From: Kibdelosporangium banguiense
Lineage (GTDB): Bacteria; Actinomycetota; Actinomycetes; Mycobacteriales; Pseudonocardiaceae
DNA length: 64,000 bases
Reading direction: 5' to 3'
NCBI RefSeq assembly: GCF_017876405.1
Contig: NZ_JAGINW010000001.1
Coordinates: 2,307,203 to 2,371,202, forward strand
The position numbers were made by a program, and so were the translations under genes. Within the stretch, counting starts at the first letter, position 1. Each line of letters begins with the position of its first letter. Of this stretch, positions 9,234 through 17,660 are shown one piece after another. The notes beneath the pieces are model-generated. The model was not told the origin of the DNA. It made no database searches and worked only from the letters and a program-made list of their open reading frames with translations.

Positions 9234-10316
9234 GTGCTCGATTTCATCAACTACCCGGTGTCCTTCATCCTCTGGTGTTGGCACAAGGTCTTCGGGGCGG
9301 TCTTCGGTCCGTCCAGTGGCGTCGCCTGGGTGCTGGGGATCATCTTCCTGACGTTCACCGTACGCGCGATCCTGATCAAGCCGTTCATCAAGCAGGTTCG
9401 CTCCATGCGCAAGATGCAGGAGTTCGCGCCTGAGATCAAGAAGCTGCAGACGAAGTACAAGAACGACCGGCAGAAACTCGCCCAGGAGATGCAGAAGCTG
9501 CAGTCGCAGCACGGCGTCAACCCGCTCGGCGGCTGTCTGCCGATGCTGCTGCAGATCCCGGTGTTCTTCGGTCTGAACAACGTGCTGCGGGGCTTCCACC
9601 AGGGCGCCACCGGCAACTACTACTTCGGTGCGGACGAGGTCCAGTCCTACCTGCACGCGAACCTGTTCGGCGCCCGGCTGTCGAACTACATCGCGCAAGC
9701 CAGCCAGGAGATGACAAACCTCGGCGGCAACCTGCAGTCGGTCATCCTCGTCTCGGCGCCGTTGATGGTGATCGCCAGCATCGCGACGCACTTCACCGCC
9801 AAGCACAACGTGGCCCGGCAGAACCCGGCGACCGCCACCGCGCAGACCGGCATCATGAACAAGATCACCCTCTGGGTGTTCCCGCTCGGTGTGCTCGTGT
9901 TCGGTGCGTTCTTCCCGATCGGTCTGCTCGTCTACTGGCTGGGCAACAACGCCTGGACGCTCGGCCAGCAGCACCTGATCTACAAGAAGATCGACCGTGA
10001 GGAAGAAGAGAAGAAGGTCGCCGCGGTCGAGAAGCGCAACACGCTCGGCCCGAAGGTCGGCCAGAAGCCGACCCAGCCGAAGAAGCGCCCGGCGCAGCCG
10101 AAGCCGGCCACCGACCAGACCGACGCTGAGACCGGCACCGCGAAGCAGGACCCGGCGCCCACTGAGCGCAAGCAGGATCCGGTTCCCCGCAAGACCACCG
10201 CGCCGAAGCCAGGTGCGAAGCCGACTGCCAAGCCCGCCAACAACGGCGGCACCAAAGTCCCCGGTCTGAGTCCAGACCGATCCCGTAGCAAGAAGTCAGG
10301 CCGGAAGCGTCCATGA
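9234..10316 (+). CDS. yidC: Membrane protein insertase YidC/Oxa1
   Basis: YidC inserts and folds inner-membrane proteins, alone or with SecYEG. The 360-residue protein is the Gram-positive type, without the large periplasmic domain of Proteobacteria. Membrane segments are visible near residues 20-45 (WVLGIIFLTFTVRAILIKP), at about 105-125, around 170-190 and at 210-245. The C-terminal 110 residues are charged and rich in Lys/Pro, a cytoplasmic tail that could contact ribosomes. It lies in the conserved operon with yidD and jag. Confidence 0.96.
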   Translation: MLDFINYPVSFILWCWHKVFGAVFGPSSGVAWVLGIIFLTFTVRAILIKPFIKQVRSMRKMQEFAPEIKKLQTKYKNDRQKLAQEMQKLQSQHGVNPLGGCLPMLLQIPVFFGLNNVLRGFHQGATGNYYFGADEVQSYLHANLFGARLSNYIAQASQEMTNLGGNLQSVILVSAPLMVIASIATHFTAKHNVARQNPATATAQTGIMNKITLWVFPLGVLVFGAFFPIGLLVYWLGNNAWTLGQQHLIYKKIDREEEEKKVAAVEKRNTLGPKVGQKPTQPKKRPAQPKPATDQTDAETGTAKQDPAPTERKQDPVPRKTTAPKPGAKPTAKPANNGGTKVPGLSPDRSRSKKSGRKRP

Positions 10317-10345
10317 CGTCATCCGTGGCCTGGAGAGGAGAGACC

Positions 10346-10903
10346 GTGACGGCAGCCGACACCGAACTCGGGGCGGAGAGCGCGCAGCCGGCCGTTGCTG
10401 ACGCCGAGGAGAAGAGCGGACGGTCGGGCCCCAGCGGCGAGGAGTTGCTCGTTCAGGAAGGCGACATCGCCGGCGACTACCTGGAGCGCCTGCTCGACTT
10501 GCTGGACTTCGACGGCGACATCGACCTGGATGTCGAAGCCGGTCGGGCGATTGTCAGCATCGACGGCGGTGACGATCTGGAGAAACTGGTCGGCCCGCGG
10601 GGCAACGCCCTCGAGGCGCTGCAGGAGCTGACCCGGCTTGCCGTCCAGCAGGAGACCGGCGTGCGCAGCCGGCTGATGCTGGACATCGCGGGCTGGCGGG
10701 CCGAGCGCCGCGAGGAGCTTCGCGACCTTGGCAAGGCGAGCGCCGAGAAGGTCCTCAGCACCGGCGAGAAGGTCCGGCTGCAGCCGATGACCCCGTTCGA
10801 GCGGAAGGTCGTGCACGACTCGGTGGCCGAGATCGATGGCGTGCACAGCGAGAGCGAAGGCGACGATCCTCGTCGGCGAGTGGTGATTTTCCCGAAGCCC
10901 TGA
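10346..10903 (+). CDS. jag: Jag/KhpB family RNA-binding protein (KH and R3H domains)
   Basis: An RNA-binding protein of the Jag/KhpB/EloR family, known in Gram-positives for control of cell elongation and envelope growth. The product has 185 residues. The KH-like part has GPRGNALEALQELTRLAVQ (about residue 95 on), and the R3H part has MTPFERKVVHDSVAEIDGVH. A GTG after GGAGAGGAGAGACC is preferred as the start. An upstream ATG at 10313 overlaps the yidC stop and would add 11 residues. It is the last gene of the operon, before a strong terminator. Confidence 0.92.
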   Translation: MTAADTELGAESAQPAVADAEEKSGRSGPSGEELLVQEGDIAGDYLERLLDLLDFDGDIDLDVEAGRAIVSIDGGDDLEKLVGPRGNALEALQELTRLAVQQETGVRSRLMLDIAGWRAERREELRDLGKASAEKVLSTGEKVRLQPMTPFERKVVHDSVAEIDGVHSESEGDDPRRRVVIFPKP

Positions 10904-10920
10904 CACTTTTGAGTGACTTG

Positions 10921-10961
10921 GAACGCGGTCCGTCGATTAAGACGGGCCGCGTTCTTTTTTT
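10921..10961 (+). terminator. Intrinsic terminator of the rpmH-jag operon
   Basis: GAACGCGGTCCGTC (10921-10934) pairs with GACGGGCCGCGTTC (10941-10954) through 14 bp with one G-T wobble, loop GATTAA, followed by a run of T to 10961. It separates the rpmH operon from rsmG-parAB. Confidence 0.93.
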
Positions 10962-11004
10962 GCGCCGCGCATGTGAGATCCTGATTCGGTCCCCGCGCGG
11001 CGCG

Positions 11005-11020
11005 TGTTTCACGTGAAACT
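11005..11020. promoter_or_regulatory. parS site 1
   Basis: TGTTTCACGTGAAACT matches the ParB-binding consensus TGTTTCACGTGAAACA in 15 of 16 positions. It lies just downstream of the jag terminator. Confidence 0.93.
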
Positions 11021-11061
11021 GCCACTGAGTTGCGGTGAGTCGGCGGGGCTGACAGTCATCA

Positions 11062-11077
11062 CGTTTCACGTGGAACA
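11062..11077. promoter_or_regulatory. parS-like site 2
   Basis: CGTTTCACGTGGAACA matches the parS consensus in 14 of 16 positions. It ends 4 to 13 bp before the likely rsmG start codons. Confidence 0.8.
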
Positions 11078-11090
11078 TCGGATGGAGTTC

Positions 11091-11738
11091 ATGACCGAGG
11101 TGGTGTCGAAGGCGTTCGGAGCCGGTTCGGACCGAGCGACCCGGTTTGCGGAACTGCTGGCGGTCCATGGCGTCGAGCGAGGGCTGATCGGTCCTCGCGA
11201 GGTCGACCGGCTCTGGGATCGGCACCTGCTGAACTCGGTGGCGATCGCCGAGTGCGTGCCCGAGGGAGCGTCGATTGTCGACGTCGGCTCCGGCGCGGGA
11301 CTGCCGGGTATCCCGTTGGCGATCGCCCGGCCGGACCTGAAGGTCGTGTTGCTGGAGCCGATGGCGCGCCGGGTGGCGTGGCTCGAGGAGGTCGTGGCGA
11401 AGCTCGACCTCAATGTCACGGTCGTCCGTGGTCGCGCGGAAGAGAAGCCCATCCGGCAGCAGTTGGCGAACCGGGACGTGGTGACCGCGCGAGCGGTGGC
11501 GCCGCTCGGCAAGCTCGCTGGCTGGTGCCTCCCGCTGCTGAAGACCGGTGGCCGGTTGATCGCGCTGAAGGGATCGAGCGCCGCCGAGGAGATCGAACGA
11601 GACTGGGACGAGATCGCCCGCTTCGGCGGCGTCGACCCGGAAGTGCAGACGTGTGGTCGCGAGTTGCTGGCCGAGCCGACGACGGTGGTCGTTGTGCGGC
11701 GCGCCGAGCCGACTGGCCGCAACCGGAAGCGACGATGA
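11091..11738 (+). CDS. rsmG: 16S rRNA (guanine-527-N7) methyltransferase RsmG
   Basis: RsmG (GidB) methylates G527 of 16S rRNA using S-adenosylmethionine; its loss gives low-level streptomycin resistance in several bacteria. The product has 215 residues from ATG 11091 (MTEVVSKAFGAG). ATG 11082 is equally possible. The open frame back to 11004 would translate parS sites and is rejected. The SAM-binding motif VDVGSGAGLPGIPLAIARP is clear, as is the LWDRHLLNS segment. It lies upstream of parA, as in mycobacteria. Confidence 0.94.
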   Translation: MTEVVSKAFGAGSDRATRFAELLAVHGVERGLIGPREVDRLWDRHLLNSVAIAECVPEGASIVDVGSGAGLPGIPLAIARPDLKVVLLEPMARRVAWLEEVVAKLDLNVTVVRGRAEEKPIRQQLANRDVVTARAVAPLGKLAGWCLPLLKTGGRLIALKGSSAAEEIERDWDEIARFGGVDPEVQTCGRELLAEPTTVVVVRRAEPTGRNRKRR

Positions 11739-11758
11739 GGAAGGATTGGACCGAGGCA

Positions 11759-11774
11759 TGTTCCACGTGAAACT
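11759..11774. promoter_or_regulatory. parS-like site 3
   Basis: TGTTCCACGTGAAACT matches parS in 14 of 16 positions. It lies in the short rsmG-parA spacer. Confidence 0.85.
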
Positions 11775-11786
11775 TGAGACGGTGCC

Positions 11787-12704
11787 GTGGGCGCCGAGGA
11801 GGTGCAGTCACCCGTGAGTCACCCCACTCCGGCCGGCGAAGTCAGCTGGACGCCGATCGCTGAGGAAGCTGAGCGTGCAGCGAAGCTCCTCCACCCCGAG
11901 ACCAAGTTTCCCAAGCCGGCACATCGTCGTGTGTTCACCATCGCCAACCAGAAGGGTGGCGTCGGCAAGACGACGAGCGCGGTGAACCTGGCCGCCGGTC
12001 TGGCGATGCACGGGCTGAAAGTGCTCGTGATCGACCTTGACCCGCAGGGCAACGCGAGCACCGCGCTGGCGATCGAGCACCGGTCCGGCACCCCCTCGAT
12101 CTACGAGGTGTTGCTCGGCGAGGTCTCGCTGCGCGACGCGGCTCAGGTCAGCGACCAGTCTCCGAACCTCTACTGCGTGCCGGCGACCATCGACCTCGCC
12201 GGTGCCGAGATCGAACTCGTGGAGATGCACGGCCGGGAGACCCGGCTCCGTGCGGCGCTGACCGACCAGGCGCTCGACGAGATCGGTCCGGACTACGTCT
12301 TCATCGACTGCCCGCCGTCGCTCGGCCTGCTCACGGTGAACGCGATGGTCGCCGCGCAGGAAGTGCTGATTCCGATCCAGTGCGAGTACTACGCACTGGA
12401 AGGTCTGAGCCAGCTGCTGAAGAACGTGGAGCTCGTTCAGAAGCACCTGAACCCGGAGCTTGACCTGTCCACGATCCTGCTGACGATGTACGACGGTCGG
12501 ACCAAGCTCGCCGACCAGGTGAGTGCCGAGGTGCGGTCGCACTTCGGCGACGTGGTCCTGCAGACCGTCATCCCCCGCAATGTGAAGGTCTCCGAAGCGC
12601 CCAGCTTCGGCCAGACCGTGTTGTCGTACGACCCGGGTTCACGGGGAGCGATGAGCTACCTCGACGCGTCCCGCGAGATCGCTGAGCGGGGTGCCGCACG
12701 ATGA
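11787..12704 (+). CDS. parA: Chromosome-partitioning ATPase ParA (Soj)
   Basis: ParA is the Walker-type ATPase that moves ParB-parS complexes apart. The product has up to 305 residues. The deviant Walker [19 protein letters not shown] follows a 45-residue N-terminal extension, and [11 protein letters not shown] and [19 protein letters not shown] are the further ATPase motifs. The start is uncertain: GTG 11787 gives the listed length, while GTG 11814 lies 11 nt after AGGAGG and may be the true one. The stop overlaps the parB ATG. Confidence 0.96.
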   Translation: MGAEEVQSPVSHPTPAGEVSWTPIAEEAERAAKLLHPETKFPKPAHRRVFTIANQKGGVGKTTSAVNLAAGLAMHGLKVLVIDLDPQGNASTALAIEHRSGTPSIYEVLLGEVSLRDAAQVSDQSPNLYCVPATIDLAGAEIELVEMHGRETRLRAALTDQALDEIGPDYVFIDCPPSLGLLTVNAMVAAQEVLIPIQCEYYALEGLSQLLKNVELVQKHLNPELDLSTILLTMYDGRTKLADQVSAEVRSHFGDVVLQTVIPRNVKVSEAPSFGQTVLSYDPGSRGAMSYLDASREIAERGAAR

Positions 12705-13696
12705 GCAAGCCGGAAGCAGCACCTCCGGTTCGCAAGGGCGGCCTCGGCCGCGGCCTGGCCGCCCTGATCCCGCAAGGTCCCGCCGACGACGCGACCCCGG
12801 CTCCGCCGAAGCGCCCGATCCCCCAGCGCGGCGGGCCCGCACCGGTCGAGCCCGCAGGTGAAGTCGCGGGTGCGGTCTACCGCGAGATCCCCACCTCCGC
12901 GATCAAGCCGAACCCCAAGCAGCCGCGTCAGGTCTTCGACGAAGAGGCACTCGCCGAGCTGGAGCACTCGATCCGCGAGTTCGGCCTGATGCAGCCGATC
13001 GTGGTCCGGGACCTCGGTGGCGGCTCGTACGAACTGGTGATGGGTGAGCGTCGGCTGCGTGCTTCGCAGCAGGCCGAGCTGGAGAAGATCCCGGCGATCG
13101 TCCGGCAGACGGCGGACGACGCCATGCTGCGCGACGCACTGCTGGAGAACATCCACCGCGTTCAGCTCAACCCGCTCGAAGAGGCCGCGGCGTACCAGCA
13201 GCTGCTCGATGAGTTCGAGGTGACGCACGAGGAACTGGCCAGCCGGATCGGTCGCAGTCGGCCGGTCATCACGAACACCATCCGACTGCTGAAGCTCCCC
13301 CTGGCAGTCCAGCGCCGAGTCGCCGCCGGCGTGCTGTCGGCCGGACATGCCCGGGCTCTGCTTGGTCTGGAACGGGCCGAGGCACAGGAAGAGCTCGCGA
13401 TTCGGATCGTCGCCGAGGGCATGTCAGTGCGTGCGACGGAGGAAGCGGTCACGCTCGCGAAGAACGAGCCGGACGCCAAGCCGAAGGCCGCACCGCAACG
13501 CAAGCCGATGCACGCCCCCGGTCTTCAGGATCTGGCCGAGCGTCTCTCCGACCGCTTCGACACCCGGGTGAAGGTCGAACTCGGACAGCGAAAGGGCCGA
13601 ATCGTCGTCGAGTTCGGCTCGGTGGACGATCTTGAACGCATCGTCGAGCTGATGAACCAAAATGGGACAAAACGGTCGTTGCAGGGGGACGTATAA
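12701..13696 (+). CDS. parB: Chromosome-partitioning protein ParB (Spo0J)
   Basis: ParB is the CTP-dependent clamp that loads at parS and spreads. The product has 331 residues. The N-terminus [13 protein letters not shown] resembles the ParA-activating segment. The CTP-binding block has [20 protein letters not shown] and GERRLRA. The helix-turn-helix is about [20 protein letters not shown], and the C-terminal 60 residues should dimerise. ATGA overlap with parA shows coupled translation. Four parS-like sites lie within 1.8 kb upstream and 0.2 kb downstream. Confidence 0.96.
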   Translation: MSKPEAAPPVRKGGLGRGLAALIPQGPADDATPAPPKRPIPQRGGPAPVEPAGEVAGAVYREIPTSAIKPNPKQPRQVFDEEALAELEHSIREFGLMQPIVVRDLGGGSYELVMGERRLRASQQAELEKIPAIVRQTADDAMLRDALLENIHRVQLNPLEEAAAYQQLLDEFEVTHEELASRIGRSRPVITNTIRLLKLPLAVQRRVAAGVLSAGHARALLGLERAEAQEELAIRIVAEGMSVRATEEAVTLAKNEPDAKPKAAPQRKPMHAPGLQDLAERLSDRFDTRVKVELGQRKGRIVVEFGSVDDLERIVELMNQNGTKRSLQGDV

Positions 13697-13756
13697 CCAC
13701 CCCAGGTCATTACGTCACGGTGACGAACCCGGTTTGTCCGTTTTAAAAGAGGGTGC

Positions 13757-13778
13757 CGACCGAGCTCCGGCTCGGTCG
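13757..13778. terminator. Hairpin downstream of parB, possible terminator
   Basis: CGACCGAG (13757-13764) pairs with CTCGGTCG (13771-13778) with a 6-nt loop. There is no T-run after it on the plus strand, so a terminator role for parA-parB is tentative. Confidence 0.4.
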
Positions 13779-13831
13779 CCCAACTCACGTCAAAGCCTCG
13801 GCACCCGCCGGGGCTTGCTTGCAAGTTGATC

Positions 13832-13847
13832 AGTTTCACGTGAATCA
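13832..13847. promoter_or_regulatory. parS-like site 4
   Basis: AGTTTCACGTGAATCA matches the parS consensus in 14 of 16 positions, with the central TTTCACGTGAA intact. It lies 7 bp before the 9-bp tandem repeat. Confidence 0.75.
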
Positions 13848-13854
13848 TCGTCCC

Positions 13855-13980
13855 GAGCCGACCGAGCCGACCGAGCCGACCGAGCCGACCGAGCCGACCG
13901 AGCCGACCGAGCCGACCGAGCCGACCGAGCCGACCGAGCCGACCGAGCCGACCGAGCCGACCGAGCCGACCGAGCCGACC
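13855..13980. repeat. Tandem repeat, 14 copies of GAGCCGACC
   Basis: 126 bp of perfect 9-bp units, flanked by partial units. Read in one frame it would encode Glu-Pro-Thr repeats, but no ribosome-binding site or conserved protein surrounds it. The perfect identity of the units suggests recent slippage or gene conversion. Confidence 0.95.
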
Positions 13981-14442
13981 GATAGGCCTGCGCGTGCGCC
14001 CGGCATCAGTGGTGTCGGCGACGACACAGCCAGGGCCCGACTACTCAGAAAGTGATGACGCTCTTCTCCGGAAGGCCATTGCGACTCGCCCTGGCAGACG
14101 CGCATCAGAGTCGGGTTCGAGGGCCTTCGACTTCGGACTCAGGCGACGATGGTCGGTTGCCAGTCGCGCCAAAGCCCGACATCGATGCCTCCCCTGTCAA
14201 ACCAAGGTACCGATGGGGTCCGACAAAAATGATCGGTTGAAGTGAGATCCGGCCCAAGTCGGAGCGATGTCAATCTGTGGGTGTGAGCCCTACGCCAGCC
14301 GGGGATGTCCTTCCGCGAACCAAGGCTCAACACAGACTTGCCCGTGGCCCGAGACCGACGATCCGCGTTCACCCCGAAAGACCGTCAAGCACAACAAAGA
14401 GCCGACCCAAGAATGATCGACTTCGACGAAACCTGCCGCCAT

Positions 14443-14575
14443 AAGAAAAAGACATGCCCCCACCCACCACTGGGGGGGGCGGCCCTGTTCCAGTCTACAA
14501 GGGATGGGGGTTGAGCAGGGGTTTTCAAGGGTGAAGCTGGGGCGAGTGGGCCGTTCGTACGGGATTCACTCTGAT
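14443..14575 (-). repeat. Dispersed structured repeat, copy B
   Basis: On the minus strand this copy reads hairpin with CGAACGGCCCACTCG, CTTGAAAACCCCTGCTCA, TTGTAGACTGGAACAGGG, a GC hairpin (GCCCCC to GGGGGC) and a T-rich end. It starts 19 bp after the ddl stop, so it can act as the ddl terminator. The stretch around 14413 (TGATCGACTTCG) also recurs beside copy E. Confidence 0.75.
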
Positions 14576-14593
14576 GGGGGAGGGAGAGGGCGG

Positions 14594-15541
14594 TCAGGAG
14601 CGGGTGAGGGCGCGGTCGATCAGTTCGGCGTAGATCTCGCCGAGGGATTTTCCGGCTGCTTCGGTTGCCATGGGGAGCAGGGAGGTTTCGGTGAGGCCTG
14701 GGGAGACGTTGACCTCGAGGAAGTGGATGTCGCCGGTTGGGGTTATCACCGCGTCGGTGCGGGAGACGTCGCGGAGGCCGAGGAGGCGGTGGGCGGAGAC
14801 CGCGAGGTCTGCGACGCCCTGGGCGGCCGCTGGGGTGAGGCGGGCCGGGGCGTGGAAGTTGGTCAGGCCGGCTGTGTAGCGGCTTGTGTAGTCGTAGACG
14901 CCGCCCTCGGGGATGATCTCGACCGCGGGCAGGGCTTCGGGGCCGTGGGCTCCGTCGATCACGGTGACGGCTACTTCGGTGCCTTCGATGAATTGCTCTG
15001 CCAGCACTGTGTCGCCGTAGGCGAGGCAGCCGACCATTGCGGCGGGCAGGTCTGCGGCGTCGCGGACTACTTGGGCGCCTAGGGCTGAGCCGCCTTGGTC
15101 GGGTTTGAGCATCAGGGGCAGGCCGAGGCGGGCCACCATTGCGTCGAGCACTGCCTGGGCGCCTAGTTCGCGGAATGTGCTGTGTGGCAGGACGACCCAG
15201 TCTGGGGTGAGCAGGCCGGAGCGGGACAGTTCGGCTTTCGCGGTCGGTTTGTCCCAGGCTCGGCGGCAGGCGTGCGAGTCGGCCCCTACAAAGGGGAGGC
15301 CGAGCATTTCCAGGACCGTTTGGATTGAGCCGTTTTCGCCTTCGCCGCCGTGCAGTGCTATCACGACCGCGTCCGGTTTCTGGGTGCTCAGCTTTGTCAG
15401 CAGGGTTCCGTCGGTGTCCCATTCGTCGACGGTCAGGCCGACTGCCCGTAGCGCTGTGGACAGGCGACGGCCTGACCGCAGCGAGACATCACGCTCATGC
15501 GACAAACCGCCGGACAGTACGGCAACCGTTCGATCGGACAC
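14594..15541 (-). CDS. D-alanine--D-alanine ligase family protein (ATP-grasp)
   Basis: A 315-residue ATP-grasp ligase resembling Ddl, which joins two D-alanines for peptidoglycan precursors in the cytoplasm. Seen: N-terminal LSGGLSHERDVSLRSG, substrate-binding ALHGGEGENG, ATP-site LMLKPDQGGSALG, the omega-loop-like GVYDYTSRYTAGLTNF, and metal ligands in HFLEVNVSPGLTE. The omega loop has SRY where classical Ddl has AKY. It is shorter than many Ddl (about 360), and the genome probably has a main ddl elsewhere, so this may be a paralogue. GTG start, 8 bp after the aminotransferase stop. Confidence 0.85.
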   Translation of the reverse strand: MSDRTVAVLSGGLSHERDVSLRSGRRLSTALRAVGLTVDEWDTDGTLLTKLSTQKPDAVVIALHGGEGENGSIQTVLEMLGLPFVGADSHACRRAWDKPTAKAELSRSGLLTPDWVVLPHSTFRELGAQAVLDAMVARLGLPLMLKPDQGGSALGAQVVRDAADLPAAMVGCLAYGDTVLAEQFIEGTEVAVTVIDGAHGPEALPAVEIIPEGGVYDYTSRYTAGLTNFHAPARLTPAAAQGVADLAVSAHRLLGLRDVSRTDAVITPTGDIHFLEVNVSPGLTETSLLPMATEAAGKSLGEIYAELIDRALTRS

Positions 15542-15549
15542 GGGCGGGA

Positions 15550-16878
15550 TTATGCCGTGTCCGGGCTTGGGGTCTGCGGTCCGGACGTGATCCGCCGCGC
15601 CGCCGGCCCGAATGTCCGGTACAGCTCCAGCTCCTGCTCGAGCACTACCGCGAGCCGTCGGACGCCTTCCCTGATCCGCTCGGGTGTCGGGTAGCAGAAC
15701 GACAGCCGCATTTGGCGTGTGCCGAAACGATCGGCGTAGAAGCCGGTGCCCGGTACGTACGCGACGCGGGCGGTGACTGCGCGGGGCTGCATTGCTTTGG
15801 TGTCAATGCCTTCCGGCACGGTCATCCAGACGAAGAAGCCGCCTTCGGGCTTTGTCCACGTGCACCCGGCCGGCATGTGCTGCTCAAGACCGCTCAGCAG
15901 GGCGTCCCGGCGTTCCCGGTACATCTGCTGGAACGACTTGATCTGGCCTTTCCAGTCGTGCGTGGCCATGTAGCGCGAGACGATCATCTGGTTCAGCGTG
16001 GGCGGGCACAGGGCCGCTGCCTCCGCCGCCAAGACGAGCTTTTCGCGGACCGCGTGCGGCGCGAGCGCCCAGCCGACTCGCAGGCCAGAGGCGAAGGTCT
16101 TGGAAAACGACCCGAGGTAGATCACGTTGTCGGGGTCCATCGACCGCAGCGCCGGGTAGGTCTGTCCGTCGAAGCCCAGCAGCCCGTACGGGTTGTCCTC
16201 GATCACCAGCACGCCTGCCTGGCGGCAGATCTCGAGAATTTCTGCCCGACGGGACACCGCCAGCGTGACGCCGGCCGGGTTGTGGAAGTTCGGGATCGTG
16301 TAGAGGAACTTGACCCGCTGACCTTGGGAAGCGGCCGCCGCAAGCGCTTGCCTCAGGGCGTCCGGGACCAGTCCTTCACTGTCCATTTCCACGTGGACGA
16401 CCTGCGCCTGGTACGAGGCGAACGTACCCAAGGCACCCACGTAGGACGGGCCCTCGGCGATCACGACGTCGCCTGGGTCGCAGAAGATCCGGGTGACGAT
16501 GTCGAGCGCCATCTGCGAGCCGACCGTGACCACGATGTCGTCCGGGTGCCCGGAGACGCCTTCCAGTGCCATCACGTCACAGATCTGCTCACGCAGGGCC
16601 GGAACGCCGTGCGCCGAGCCGTACTGCAGGGCGACCAGGCCTTCGCCGGTGATCAGGCCGGCGACCTCGCCGGCGATCGAGTCCAGGGGCAGCGCCGCCA
16701 GGTTCGGCATGCCGCCTGCCAGCGACACCACCTCGGGCCTGCTGGCCACCGCGAAGAGTGCGCGCACTTCGGATGCCGTCATACCGGCCGCTCGCGCTGC
16801 GTAACGCCGCAGGTGCGGATCGAGATTCTGGCCGGTAGAAGGCTTGAGTAGATTGCCCTCTGGTTCCTCCGAGTGCAT
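15550..16878 (-). CDS. PLP-dependent class I/II aminotransferase
   Basis: A 442-residue fold-type I aminotransferase. The PLP lysine lies in GSFSKTFASGLRVGW. YTIPNFHNPAGVTL and EDNPYGLLGF are the cofactor-ring segments, and SLAGGMPNLAALP resembles the LysN/Aro8 (2-aminoadipate or aromatic aminotransferase) group. The substrate cannot be told from sequence. It lies 8 bp upstream of the ligase gene and is transcribed with it, so it might feed amino acids to the same pathway, but this is an inference. ATG start; the divergent GNAT gene begins about 150 bp away. Confidence 0.85.
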   Translation of the reverse strand: MHSEEPEGNLLKPSTGQNLDPHLRRYAARAAGMTASEVRALFAVASRPEVVSLAGGMPNLAALPLDSIAGEVAGLITGEGLVALQYGSAHGVPALREQICDVMALEGVSGHPDDIVVTVGSQMALDIVTRIFCDPGDVVIAEGPSYVGALGTFASYQAQVVHVEMDSEGLVPDALRQALAAAASQGQRVKFLYTIPNFHNPAGVTLAVSRRAEILEICRQAGVLVIEDNPYGLLGFDGQTYPALRSMDPDNVIYLGSFSKTFASGLRVGWALAPHAVREKLVLAAEAAALCPPTLNQMIVSRYMATHDWKGQIKSFQQMYRERRDALLSGLEQHMPAGCTWTKPEGGFFVWMTVPEGIDTKAMQPRAVTARVAYVPGTGFYADRFGTRQMRLSFCYPTPERIREGVRRLAVVLEQELELYRTFGPAARRITSGPQTPSPDTA

Positions 16879-17030
16879 ACGCCACCTCGTTCGTCAGTCA
16901 AGCGAGTGTAACTCTGGCCTCTATCAGGTCGTTCACCTTCCGGCACTTGTCACATCCCCCTATCCTGAACACCGGGCCTGTGGTTACTCGCGTGCCCGGA
17001 TACGTTTCCATCGGCGCAGCGGGAGGTTGG

Positions 17031-17660
17031 GTGTCGCGACGCGTCGTCGGCATCACGCTGGACAACCTGGACCACCTCCCCAAGCACTCCCGGGGCTGTG
17101 TGTTCTGGGAACTGGCCCCGCACCTCAAGGAGCAGGCCGAGGCGTTCGGTGAGACCGAGATCGAGAAAGAGGCCTGGGTCTCCAGCGTGCTGCTGGAATG
17201 GGGTTCCTGCGGCCGGTTGGTCTACTCCGACAAGCTCCCGGTGGGATTCGTCCTCTACGCCCCGCCCAGCGCTGTCCCGCGCTCGCTGGCCTTCCCCACG
17301 TCCCCGGTCAGCCCGGACGCCGTGATGCTGACCGGCTTCTACGTGCTGCCGGAGTTCCGTGGCGGCGGGCTGGGCCGGATGCTCGTCCAGGCGGTCGCGA
17401 AAGACCTCACCAGGCGTGGCGTCAAGGCTGTCGAGGCCTTCGGCGACGCCAAGCCGGATGACGAAGAGCAGTGCTGTGTCGTGCCGTCGGAGTTCCTGGC
17501 GTGCGTCGGCTTCAAGACTGTCCGGCCGCACGCCCGGTGGCCGCGGCTGCGCCTGGAACTGCGCAGCGCGATCACCTGGAAGGAAGACGTGGAAGCTGCG
17601 CTGGAGCGCCTGCTGGGGACGGTCTCGGTGACCACCGCCAGCCCGGTCTACCAGCGCTAG
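17031..17660 (+). CDS. GNAT family N-acetyltransferase
   Basis: A 209-residue GNAT protein in the position of mycobacterial Rv3916c, between parB and the CwlM-like gene. The acetyl-CoA motif is VLPEFRGGGLGRMLVQA, and the N-terminus VSRRVVGITLDNLDHLP is followed by CVFWELAPH. The acceptor is unknown. GTG 17031 has a strong GGGAGG site 5 nt upstream; an in-frame ATG at 16947 is less likely. The stop overlaps the stop of the convergent amidase gene by 3-4 bp. Confidence 0.85.
   Translation: MSRRVVGITLDNLDHLPKHSRGCVFWELAPHLKEQAEAFGETEIEKEAWVSSVLLEWGSCGRLVYSDKLPVGFVLYAPPSAVPRSLAFPTSPVSPDAVMLTGFYVLPEFRGGGLGRMLVQAVAKDLTRRGVKAVEAFGDAKPDDEEQCCVVPSEFLACVGFKTVRPHARWPRLRLELRSAITWKEDVEAALERLLGTVSVTTASPVYQR

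Larger units (their letters stand above)
13697..14593. other. parB-ddl intergenic region
   Basis: An 897-bp stretch with no credible gene. It contains a small inverted repeat (13757-13778), a parS-like site (13832-13847), a 14-copy tandem 9-bp repeat (13855-13980) and copy B of the dispersed repeat (14443-14575). Between 13985 and 14440 nothing recognisable was seen. Confidence 0.7.

Noticed and set aside
11004..11090. N-terminal extension of RsmG from ATG 11004
   Set aside because: It would translate two parS sites and has no match to the family N-terminus.
13855..13980. Possible CRISPR array
   Set aside because: Units are 9 bp with no spacers, and no cas gene lies in the window.
13753..14055. 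Plus-strand frame encoding Glu-Pro-Thr repeats
   Set aside because: It is carried by the 9-bp tandem array, has no ribosome-binding site and spans a parS site.
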